Positions 29,196 through 36,069 of a DNA stretch of 64,000 nt are shown one piece after another (within the stretch, counting starts at the first letter, position 1; each line of letters opens with the position of its first letter). The translations under genes were made by a program, and so were the position numbers. A model generated the notes under the pieces. That model saw nothing but the letters and a program-made list of their open reading frames with translations. It made no database searches and was not told where the DNA came from. Where the stretch lies: assembly GCA_009784685.1 (NCBI GenBank), contig WRBF01000005.1:1-64000 (forward strand), given 5' to 3'. Source of the stretch: Defluviitaleaceae bacterium. GTDB taxonomy: Bacteria > Bacillota > Clostridia > Lachnospirales > WRBF01.

Positions 29196-29936
29196 TCAAT
29201 TCTTTATTTTCATGAAAAATTCTCTGTTAAACTGCCCATGAAAAGATTCAATGTGATCTGCTATTAACTCACATAAACGTTTTACTTCCGGGTTTGCAGT
29301 TCCATTTATGTTTCTTTCTTTGTACACATGCGCCCATTCTGCTAAATCAACCTTAAAAATGAAGTTACTGGGGATGCTCAACATATACAACCCTCTTTTT
29401 ACGTCAAGATCTTCTTTAAAATCTTCATGAACATAGCCATTGACTGACTTAACATATGTGGAACCATCAATTTGAACTGTTTGAGGCAAATCCATGCCGA
29501 GCGTTTTCATAGCAACGTCCGTTGAAACAATTTTGTCGCTATACCATTCAGAAACTTCATCTCCAAAAGTTGCAAGCCGTGTGCTTGATCGGATAATCCG
29601 GTTGTTAAATCTTTTTGCATGAGCGTCCCAGTCGTCCTGCCCCGCACGGTGCAGTCCTTCAACAGTCATTGACATATCAATAAACCTTAGCATAGTTGTA
29701 TGTTTCCAACCCCATTTAACTAAAGAATCCATCCAACCGTTAAAATCTTCAAGCTTACTAAGATTTCCGCTTTGAATTATTTCGTTAGTTGATCGAAGAG
29801 AGCCATTTTTATTTAACACGCTATCGCATACATCCCTGACATGATCTTCCTTTTCTTTTGTCCATGATCGTTTGCTCATAAACATTGAAGTAATTGCATC
29901 GGCTATTCCTGTAATTTCATTTAAATAAACATTCAT
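29196..29936 (-). CDS. Putative divergent ThyX-like (FAD-dependent thymidylate synthase-like) protein
   Basis: I do not recognise this 246-residue protein with certainty. Several stretches recall ThyX: a helix-strand with EGLHR followed by RFNNRIIRSSTRLATFGDE, placed like the ThyX signature RHRxxSxNxxSxR, and a later WAHVYKERNINGTANPEVKRL, placed like the ThyX segment FFxLRxxxxAQxEIR. The first two signature positions are changed and the second block is altered, so activity cannot be assumed. No signal peptide or membrane segment is seen. AAAGGAAAA precedes the ATG. The gene is 40 bp upstream of folA, the natural partner of a thymidylate synthase, which supports the link. Alternative: an unrelated helical protein of unknown function. 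Confidence 0.4.
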   Translation of the reverse strand: MNVYLNEITGIADAITSMFMSKRSWTKEKEDHVRDVCDSVLNKNGSLRSTNEIIQSGNLSKLEDFNGWMDSLVKWGWKHTTMLRFIDMSMTVEGLHRAGQDDWDAHAKRFNNRIIRSSTRLATFGDEVSEWYSDKIVSTDVAMKTLGMDLPQTVQIDGSTYVKSVNGYVHEDFKEDLDVKRGLYMLSIPSNFIFKVDLAEWAHVYKERNINGTANPEVKRLCELIADHIESFHGQFNREFFMKIKN

Positions 29937-29999
29937 TTTGATATTTTTTCCTTTCGAAGATACTGTTTTAGTCGTTTCATCAACTATATTATAATAACA

Positions 30000-30028
30000 T
30001 ACAAGTTTTTTTTCTGAAAGGGTATAAT
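30000..30028 (+). promoter_or_regulatory. Sigma-A-like promoter for the sporulation lipoprotein gene
   Basis: TTACAA and TATAAT are 17 bp apart. The predicted transcript starts a few bases before a 36-bp inverted repeat. Confidence 0.5.
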
Positions 30029-30041
30029 AAAATTAATTTTA

Positions 30042-30077
30042 ATAAGTTAGGGTGTGCGGGCACACTTTTTAACTTAT
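30042..30077 (+). promoter_or_regulatory. Stem-loop in the 5' leader of the YhcN-like gene
   Basis: ATAAGTTA and GTGTGC pair with GCACAC and TAACTTAT around a two-base loop, with small internal bulges. The hairpin ends four bases before the AGAGGAGGAG ribosome-binding site, where it could affect translation or RNA stability, or act as an operator at DNA level. Confidence 0.5.
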
Positions 30078-30095
30078 AACAGAGGAGGAGAAAAA

Positions 30096-30512
30096 ATGAA
30101 AAAAGTTGTATATGCGTTGGTTTTTTTAATAGTTCTTTCCGGATGCAAACCGAACAGTGTTGCAAATTATATAAAACAAAATGAAATAGCAGATAATAAG
30201 GCGCAGTTTTGGGCAGAGAGGGTTAATGACATTGAAGGGGTCGAAACAGTTGTTGTTGTCATTAATGGCGACAAGGCGGTAGTCGAGCTTGAAATCTTTG
30301 GTGAGTTATCAGATGAAAAGCTTATACCGCTTAAAGATAGGATAGAAAAAATGATTTTAGATGAAGATGAAGACATAAAGCATGTAGGAGTTACGGCTGC
30401 GCCGGAAATTATAAGCCGAATGGCTGGGGAAAAACCGACGGATTTTAATAAGTATGATAATAAACTGAGCGATGATGTTGATGAGAAGATAATGGAGTTT
30501 ACGCCTAAATAA
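30096..30512 (+). CDS. YhcN/YlaJ-family sporulation lipoprotein
   Basis: The track start is GTG at 30054; ATG at 30096 is better, with AGGAGGAG upstream and a clean lipoprotein signal (MKKVVYALVFLIVLSGCKPN, lipobox LSGC). The 138-residue product then shows a small alpha/beta domain with the pattern of YhcN/YlaJ proteins (AERVNDIEGVETVVVVINGDKAVVE, then KDRIEKMI and DIKHVGVTAAPE), which sit on the forespore or spore membrane in Bacillus. The gene is monocistronic with its own promoter, leader hairpin and terminator. Function within the spore is not known for the family. Confidence 0.75.
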   Translation: MKKVVYALVFLIVLSGCKPNSVANYIKQNEIADNKAQFWAERVNDIEGVETVVVVINGDKAVVELEIFGELSDEKLIPLKDRIEKMILDEDEDIKHVGVTAAPEIISRMAGEKPTDFNKYDNKLSDDVDEKIMEFTPK

Positions 30513-30623
30513 TGGTGCGTTTGTAGATAAAAAGAGTTTGTGTTGTTACTCAGTGTGCGGCAGTTTCGTAAATGGCTTCTTTTGTGATGTTTGCCAATGG
30601 CTTTTTTATCGTTGTTTAGGCAC

Positions 30624-30667
30624 AAAAATACCCCAAAGCGTGTTGAGTGCTTTGGGGTATTTTTGTT
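30624..30667. terminator. Bidirectional intrinsic terminator
   Basis: AAAAATACCCCAAAGC pairs with GCTTTGGGGTATTTTTG between the convergent YhcN-like and Ltp-repeat genes; T runs occur on both strands. Confidence 0.9.
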
Positions 30668-30714
30668 TACTGTTCATAACTAAATTTAACTGCCTTTAGA
30701 TATTTAGGAATGTA

Positions 30715-31440
30715 TTAGTCGAAACCAATAACGTCGGCCGCATGGATAGCTTGCGCTTCTGTGAACTTACTGCCAAAATCTGACGATAATTGGTCAATCA
30801 AGCTTTGCCTGGACATCGGCATTACAGCAAGATATGATTCGGCCGATCTTACAGCTTGATAATACCAATCGACAGTAATACTATCAACTGCATGAGTGGC
30901 TTGCGCTACGGTGAATCTGCTTCCAAAATCTGACGATAACTGGTCTATCAAGCCTTGTCTTGACATTGACATTACAGCAAGATACGTCTCGGCTGACCTT
31001 ACAGCTTGTTCATACCAGTCTACGGTAATCCTATCAACAGCGAGTATTGAATCCTCACGTGAGAAATTACCGCCGAACGGTGACGATAGCTGTTCAATTA
31101 ACCCGTCCCTTGAGAATGGCATAGTACGTATATAAAGTTCTGCTTGTGCTACTGCGTTTATTTGATTGAGAGTTAAGCCATCGACATCCGTTGATGATTC
31201 TGATACGGCAGCTTCTGTCTGCTGCGAGGTTGAGGTATTTGATGCTAGATCTGTTTCCTGACTTGGAGCGAAATCCGCTGATGGCTCTGATACGGCAGCT
31301 TCTGTCTGCTGTGAGATTGGGGTATTTGATGCTAGATCTGTTTCCTGACTTGGAGTGAAAATTGCTCCTAATATCACTAGGGCAAATATTGCTCCTAAAA
31401 TCCCCAGATATTTACGTTTTTTCTTTGGTTTTTCTTTCAT
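30715..31440 (-). CDS. Ltp-family surface protein with three tandem repeats
   Basis: A 241-residue protein with a basic start, one membrane segment (about 11-28) and a Ser/Thr/Gln-rich linker that itself is an internal duplication (PSQETDLASNT...QQTEAAVSE twice). The rest is three repeats of about 47-48 residues (AVRSAETYLAVMSMSRQGLIDQLSSDFG type) matching the 'host cell surface-exposed lipoprotein' repeat of the Ltp family. In a Streptococcus phage, Ltp blocks superinfecting phage DNA entry; chromosomal copies in Bacillota are common and mostly uncharacterised. No lipobox is seen here, so it is probably anchored by the membrane segment. AAGGAGG precedes the ATG. Monocistronic. Confidence 0.8.
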   Translation of the reverse strand: MKEKPKKKRKYLGILGAIFALVILGAIFTPSQETDLASNTPISQQTEAAVSEPSADFAPSQETDLASNTSTSQQTEAAVSESSTDVDGLTLNQINAVAQAELYIRTMPFSRDGLIEQLSSPFGGNFSREDSILAVDRITVDWYEQAVRSAETYLAVMSMSRQGLIDQLSSDFGSRFTVAQATHAVDSITVDWYYQAVRSAESYLAVMPMSRQSLIDQLSSDFGSKFTEAQAIHAADVIGFD

Positions 31441-31601
31441 TGTAATTCCTCCTTATAAAATCATGACACCGTCTACAACAAATACGGACAACGTGCAAAA
31501 TACACACTTCAACTAAATTATAACATATTTTGCAATTTTATAAGGGTTAATAATAGTGACTTTATCGGAATTGTAATTTCTTAGCTGCATCAAATAAAGA
31601 T

Positions 31602-31792
31602 TTTGTAACGAATATGCCTAAGCCCTGTCATTCCGGGCTCGACCCGGAATCTTCATGCAAAAAATTTCAACATCATGTTTATCACTATTAATACAAATGG
31701 CGCTTGAACGTTGTAACAGAATGAAGATTGCGGGTCAAGCCCGCAATGACGGGCTTTTGAGCGTGTTCGCTCAAATTAGATTCATGTGAGAA
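31602..31792. repeat. Repeat family B, copy 1 (double palindrome)
   Basis: Two palindromes, TCATTCCGGGCTCGACCCGG plus AATC and GATTGCGGGTCAAGCCCGCA plus ATGA, flank a unique-looking middle that is nevertheless also found, inverted, at 59.5-59.75 kb. The copy lies in the gap 31441-31875, which has no gene. The rest of that gap holds only the leader of the next gene. Confidence 0.8.
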
Positions 31793-31875
31793 GCAGAAAC
31801 GTTCATGTAGAAATCCACAAGAATTTGTGCTATGATTTATAAATTACGATAATTTGTTTTGTGATCTAATTTTGT

Positions 31876-33024
31876 TTGATAGGGGATGTGGTTAATATAC
31901 ATAAAAGTATCAAGTTAATAATCTTAGTTATGTTAATATTTATTTTTGGTGTTCTTTATGGCTGTTCGAGGCAAAATGCGTATGATGAGACAGATGCTAT
32001 TTCAATTTTATTTGTAGGCAATAGCCATGTACGTACCGGCAATGTTCCGGGGCAATTACAGGCAATTGCGAGGTCGCATGGCATCAAAATGTCATATGTA
32101 GATGTTTCCAGAAACGGTGTGAACTTAGATGGTGTTATGCGAGATAACGCCATGCGGGAAATGCAAAATAGAAACTTTGATTATGTTGTCATACAAGCTC
32201 GTGGTAGAAGCTTAATAAATGATATTGAATGGTTTTTGAATGACATTCGGTTTTTTAGCGAACAAATAAGAGAATATGGAGCTATACCTGTGTTGTATAG
32301 TCCGGCGTGGGCAAATGTAAATGGGCAGCCTGATGAAGAATTACAAGAATTTTTAACTCAGGTGCATAAACAGGCGGCTCATGAAAATGACATCATTTTA
32401 GTAAATGCAGGCGATGCTTGGATCTATGCATATAGAACTATTCAAGGGCTTTCCTTGTATCATAGAGATGGGGTACACGCAAATCATGAAGGGGCTTTTC
32501 TGACCGCCAGTGTGTTTGCGGCTACATTATTTGACTTAAGAATAGAGAATGTTCTTACAGGCAACATAATTGATAATATCCCAATGTTAAATATTTTAAC
32601 CTTTGTAGTTTTTGCGATTACGGCGTTTATCGTTTTTTATAACTTCATAAAAAAACAGCCTTTACCTCTAAAAAAGTCATGCATGGTTATAATTGTGATA
32701 GCGATGTTCCAAGTAATGAGCTTTTTCCCTCATGTGTTTAGATTTACGGAGGAGGGCAGTCGGATTCTATTGCTGTATTCAACAATATTTATTCTTTTGA
32801 CCGTGACACTTTATTCAATTTATTATTTTGTGTTGATAAAGTTTTTTGAAAAACAGCCATGGGGTGCAGCAAAAAAATACCTCTTCTATATTGTGGCTTG
32901 TTGTATTATCTATAGTTTAACGTTCATTCCGGTTTTTGAGCTGCGTTTAGTTCTATATAGAGGTGATAATGCCTTTGACCTTGCTCAAGCAGCTTGGAAT
33001 TTTGTTAATTCATTATGCCGATAG
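31876..33024 (+). CDS. SGNH/GDSL hydrolase-like lipoprotein with C-terminal membrane helices
   Basis: The N-terminus has a lipoprotein-type signal (VLYGCSRQ). Residues about 45-225 form an SGNH hydrolase domain: nucleophile block LFVGNSHVRTG (near 52), a central VVIQARGRS and the Asp/His block RDGVHANHEGA (near 197). The last ~150 residues have about four hydrophobic helices. It may be an esterase acting on a wall or surface glycan, with a membrane anchor or partner at the C-terminus; the substrate is unknown. The start is uncertain: the track uses TTG at 31876, while GTG at 31888 lies just after AGGGGAT; neither spacing is ideal. Monocistronic by context. Confidence 0.7.
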   Translation: MIGDVVNIHKSIKLIILVMLIFIFGVLYGCSRQNAYDETDAISILFVGNSHVRTGNVPGQLQAIARSHGIKMSYVDVSRNGVNLDGVMRDNAMREMQNRNFDYVVIQARGRSLINDIEWFLNDIRFFSEQIREYGAIPVLYSPAWANVNGQPDEELQEFLTQVHKQAAHENDIILVNAGDAWIYAYRTIQGLSLYHRDGVHANHEGAFLTASVFAATLFDLRIENVLTGNIIDNIPMLNILTFVVFAITAFIVFYNFIKKQPLPLKKSCMVIIVIAMFQVMSFFPHVFRFTEEGSRILLLYSTIFILLTVTLYSIYYFVLIKFFEKQPWGAAKKYLFYIVACCIIYSLTFIPVFELRLVLYRGDNAFDLAQAAWNFVNSLCR

Positions 33025-33036
33025 ATCAAATTCAAA

Positions 33037-33068
33037 ATGCCCTTTGTGGAAATACGCAAAGGGCATTA
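33037..33068. terminator. Terminator between the SGNH gene and ychF
   Basis: ATGCCCTTTG pairs with CAAAGGGCAT. The T-rich side lies on the minus strand after ychF, but the hairpin could serve both convergent genes. Confidence 0.7.
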
Positions 33069-33095
33069 AAATCAAGGTCGTACAAAGAAACACAT

Positions 33096-34181
33096 CTACA
33101 CATTAAACCTAAACAAAATAACATCATTATCTCGAACAATGTACTCTTTACCTTCAAGCCGTACAAGTCCGTTTTCTTTTGCCTTTGCGTATGATTGCAG
33201 TTCGATAAGGTCGTCATAGTTAACAATTTCTGCTCGTATAAACCCTCGGGCAATATCTGAATGTATCTTCCCTGCCGCTATTTGTGCTTTTGTATTTTTT
33301 CGAATTGTCCATGCACGAACTTCTTTCGGACCGGCGGTTAAAAAGCTTACAAGACCGAGGAGGCTATAGCTTGCACCTATTAATAAATCAAGACCGCTTT
33401 TAGATGCGCCCATTTCTTCAAGAAACATTTGCTTTTCGTCGTCGTCAAGTTCAACAAGCTCGGCTTCTAATTTTGCACATACCAAAAACATTTCAGAGCC
33501 TTCTTCTTTTGAAATTTCACGTAATTTTTGCACGTGAGGGCTTCCGGAGCCATCATTTTCAAGATCCGAATCGCCGACGTTAGCGGCGTAAAGAATCGGC
33601 TTTGTCGTCAAAAGATCAAATGTTGCCGCAAGTTCTTTTTCATCATCTGAAAGGTCAATAAGCCTTGCACATACGCCGTTTTCGAGTTCAGCCTTAAGTT
33701 TTTCGATAAGGTCAGCCTCAATTTTAGCACTTTTATCGCTTTTCATCGTTTTAATTGCTTTCGCAAGCCGCCTTTCAAGCATTTCTAAATCTGAGAAGAT
33801 AAGCTCAAGGTTTATCGTTTCAATGTCGCCTTCAACATCAATATTTCCGATAACATCAGGGTTTTCAAAGCAGCGGACAACATGCACAATTGCATCAACT
33901 TCACGGATAACCGCAAGAAATTTGTTGCCAAGTCCCTCACCTTTGCTTGCGCCTTTAGCGAGACCTGCTATATCAACAAATTCGATTGAAGCGGGAACGA
34001 TTTTCTCCGTTTTGTAAAGATCGGCAAGAGGTTTAAGTCGATAATCCGGCACAGAAACAGTCCCAACGTTTGGCGTAACTGTTGAATATGGGTAATTTGC
34101 GGATTCTGCCTTTGATTTTGTAAGCGAGTTAAACAGAGTGCTTTTTCCAACGTTAGGCAGACCTATTATTCCTAATTTCAT
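33096..34181 (-). CDS. ychF: Redox-regulated ATPase/GTP-binding protein YchF (Obg family)
   Basis: A ribosome-associated P-loop NTPase of 361 residues, normal length. The G1 motif GLPNVGKST is at residue 7, G3 DIAGLAKGASKGEGLGNKFL follows near residue 70, the G4-like region has the altered form typical of YchF, which prefers ATP. The C-terminal TGS-like domain (ARGFIRAEIVNYDDL, ending VILFRFNV) is complete. Expressed alone on the minus strand. The upstream gap carries a short copy of repeat family A. Confidence 0.96.
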   Translation of the reverse strand: MKLGIIGLPNVGKSTLFNSLTKSKAESANYPYSTVTPNVGTVSVPDYRLKPLADLYKTEKIVPASIEFVDIAGLAKGASKGEGLGNKFLAVIREVDAIVHVVRCFENPDVIGNIDVEGDIETINLELIFSDLEMLERRLAKAIKTMKSDKSAKIEADLIEKLKAELENGVCARLIDLSDDEKELAATFDLLTTKPILYAANVGDSDLENDGSGSPHVQKLREISKEEGSEMFLVCAKLEAELVELDDDEKQMFLEEMGASKSGLDLLIGASYSLLGLVSFLTAGPKEVRAWTIRKNTKAQIAAGKIHSDIARGFIRAEIVNYDDLIELQSYAKAKENGLVRLEGKEYIVRDNDVILFRFNV

Positions 34182-34212
34182 TATATTAATTTTTCCTTTC
34201 GTTTAAAGCACA

Positions 34213-34262
34213 TTTACTCTTGCAATACAAAACCATGTTGTTCATTAGTATTACAAGGGTAT
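34213..34262. repeat. Repeat family A, minimal palindromic copy
   Basis: TTACTCTTGCAATACAA is followed by its imperfect complement TTAGTATTACAAGGGTA. It matches the copy at 24.3 kb and the ends of the 51.6-kb element. Confidence 0.65.
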
Positions 34263-34275
34263 GCACTTTAAGAAA

Positions 34276-34473
34276 TTAAATCTCTTGTTTTTTAGACATC
34301 CATTTTGATATTAAGCAACCCAAAATTATGCCGTCAATAAAAGCTCCTACTAAAAATAATGCTGCAACGGAAAAAATTTTCTTTTTCTTTTTATTGGGTA
34401 TAAAAATGCCTCTTGCCGGATTTTGTTGTGATTCTCTTTGCGCAACTCTGTAATGACGTCTCTTTGCCATCAT
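34276..34473 (-). CDS. Small single-pass membrane protein of unknown function
   Basis: The 65-residue product has a basic, glutamine-rich front, a run of five lysines, one membrane helix (IFSVAALFLVGAFIDGIILGCLI) and a short charged end. I do not recognise a family. AGGAGG stands just upstream of two consecutive ATG codons; either could be used. It lies between ychF and sigG, on the strand of ychF but 95 bp before it with a repeat in between, so cotranscription is possible but not certain. Confidence 0.6.
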   Translation of the reverse strand: MMAKRRHYRVAQRESQQNPARGIFIPNKKKKKIFSVAALFLVGAFIDGIILGCLISKWMSKKQEI

Positions 34474-34714
34474 GATTCCTCCTAGAATATAAAAACTTAT
34501 ATCAATTTCTTATAGTTGATGAACTTCAAACAAATTATATGTTTAAATTTTGAAGTTTATCAACTATATGCTGCGAATATAAACTGATACCAGTATACAA
34601 TAAATTTAGTCAATTGTCATCCTGAAAAATTTAAAAATGTATTCATACTTATTATTATCTCAAATTTAAGCATAGAAAAAACCCTAACATTTTTTACCAA
34701 CTTAATGTTAAAGT

Positions 34715-34743
34715 GTATAATTTTGTCTGCTTGGGAAATGATT
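34715..34743 (+). promoter_or_regulatory. Candidate sigma-F-type promoter for sigG
   Basis: GTATA is followed after 14 bp by GGAAATGATT, close to the sigma-F pattern GYATA / GGnnAnAHTR. In Bacillus, sigG is transcribed by sigma-F in the forespore, so the position makes sense. The remainder of the 380-bp gap 34474-34856 holds only the divergent promoters and leader; an A/T-rich block at 34600-34700 shows nothing further. Confidence 0.4.
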
Positions 34744-34856
34744 CTATAAGGCAACCCCGCAAATGATTAAAAAAATATCTGAGCTCTAAGCCTTATGTTT
34801 TGGAACATGATTCCTAAGCTTTGACATCTGAGCTCTGTATCGGAGTCGGTCATTTT

Positions 34857-35633
34857 ATGAATAACACCAAAGTAGAAATTTGCAGCGTGAATACATCAAA
34901 GCTTCCGGTTCTTAAAGGCGAAGAAAAACGCCTGCTATTTGATAGGATTTTAGAAGGCGACGAAGAAGCCAGAGAACAGTATATATACGGCAATTTAAGA
35001 CTAGTATTAAGCATAATACGCAGATTTAACAACCGCGGAGAATATATTGACGATATTTTTCAAGTTGGCTGTATCGGGCTGATAAAAGCAATTGATAATT
35101 TTGATGTGACACAAGGCGTACAATTCTCGACTTATGCCGTACCTATGATAATTGGTGAGATACGTAGATATTTGCGTGATAACAACTCAATACGAGTAAG
35201 TCGTTCACTTAAAGACATCGCATACAAAGCACTGCAAATAAAAGAGCGGCTAATGAACGAAAATTCGAAAGAGCCTACAATTGAAGAAATCGCAAAAGAG
35301 ATGGAAATGGAAAAAGAGGCTGTCTTGTTTGCCCTTGATGCGATACAAGCACCAATTTCATTATTCGAGCCGGTTTATCACGATGGAACCGATGCAATAT
35401 TTGTGATGGATCAAGTAAGGGATGAAAAAAATGCAGACACGAAATGGCTTGAAAATCTTTCACTTTCAGAAGCGTTAAAGCGTTTGTGCGATAGAGAGAA
35501 GTATATTCTTAATTTGAGATTCTTTGAAGGTAAGACACAGATGGAAGTTGCGGAAGAAATTGGTATTTCCCAAGCGCAAGTTTCTAGGCTTGAAAAGTCG
35601 GCACTGAAAAATATGAAAAAGCATATATCGTGA
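34857..35633 (+). CDS. sigG: RNA polymerase sporulation sigma factor sigma-G
   Basis: Late forespore sigma factor. The sequence follows Bacillus sigma-G closely: KVEICSVNTSKLPVLK at the start, the region 2 block FNNRGEYIDDIFQVGCIGLIKAIDNFD, FSTYAVPMIIGEIRRYLRDNN, and region 4 FFEGKTQMEVAEEIGISQAQ. The track start is a TTG at 34821; ATG at 34857 matches the family start (M-NNTKVEIC). It is 258 residues, like its homologues. In Bacillus and most Clostridia it lies directly behind spoIIGA-sigE; here no such genes precede it, so the locus has been rearranged. A terminator follows. Confidence 0.93.
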   Translation: MNNTKVEICSVNTSKLPVLKGEEKRLLFDRILEGDEEAREQYIYGNLRLVLSIIRRFNNRGEYIDDIFQVGCIGLIKAIDNFDVTQGVQFSTYAVPMIIGEIRRYLRDNNSIRVSRSLKDIAYKALQIKERLMNENSKEPTIEEIAKEMEMEKEAVLFALDAIQAPISLFEPVYHDGTDAIFVMDQVRDEKNADTKWLENLSLSEALKRLCDREKYILNLRFFEGKTQMEVAEEIGISQAQVSRLEKSALKNMKKHIS

Positions 35634-35647
35634 TAATTTTTATTAAA

Positions 35648-35670
35648 GGCGCACATTGTGCGCTTTTTTT
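35648..35670 (+). terminator. Intrinsic terminator of sigG
   Basis: The short hairpin GCGCACATTGTGCGC is followed by eight T residues. Confidence 0.85.
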
Positions 35671-35699
35671 GCGTTTAGTCGGTGTAAAAACAAATTAAT

Positions 35700-36069
35700 C
35701 TGGCGTATAAATCATTGACGTAAATATTATATTGTGGTAATCTTAGTAATTATACTCGCTGCAAGTATTTACACTTGCGATCTATCTAGCTCTTTCTCTT
35801 AATGCTAGAGAGTGGCGTATGCTTTATGTAAAGAGAGGTGATATACTAAGGCTAAAATTTTAAGCATCAAAATTGAATGCTGAGCTGAAGCGGCTTGGTT
35901 TTCTAAAGCTTAGGTGCTTTATGCGGAGATGGAAATGCGGGAAAGACTCGCATGGTTACTATTTTTATTATTGCAAAAGGCGCTGCGGCTAAAGTAAGTT
36001 TGTAGCTAGCTAATATGTTAGCTAGTGTAGGACAAAATTTGAATTATAATCTTTTAAAGAAAGGGTTGT
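35700..36069 (+). promoter_or_regulatory. Long, possibly structured leader of the M6 metalloprotease gene
   Basis: A TTGACG at 35716 with a -10-like TAATCT 17 bp later suggests transcription from about 35750, giving a leader of some 320 nt. Inverted repeats are visible: GCAAGT/ACTTGC near 35760, ATGCG/CGCAT near 35935-35955, and a perfect CTAGCTAA-TATG-TTAGCTAG at 36006-36026. A segment GCAAAAGGCGCTGCGGCTAAAG vaguely recalls part of the c-di-GMP-I motif, but the other conserved blocks are missing, so I do not call a riboswitch. Confidence 0.35.

Noticed and set aside
35985-36010. GCAAAAGGCGCTGCGGCTAAAG before the metalloprotease gene as a c-di-GMP-I riboswitch core
   Set aside because: Only one segment looks similar; the GGCAAACC and GNRA tetraloop parts are missing.
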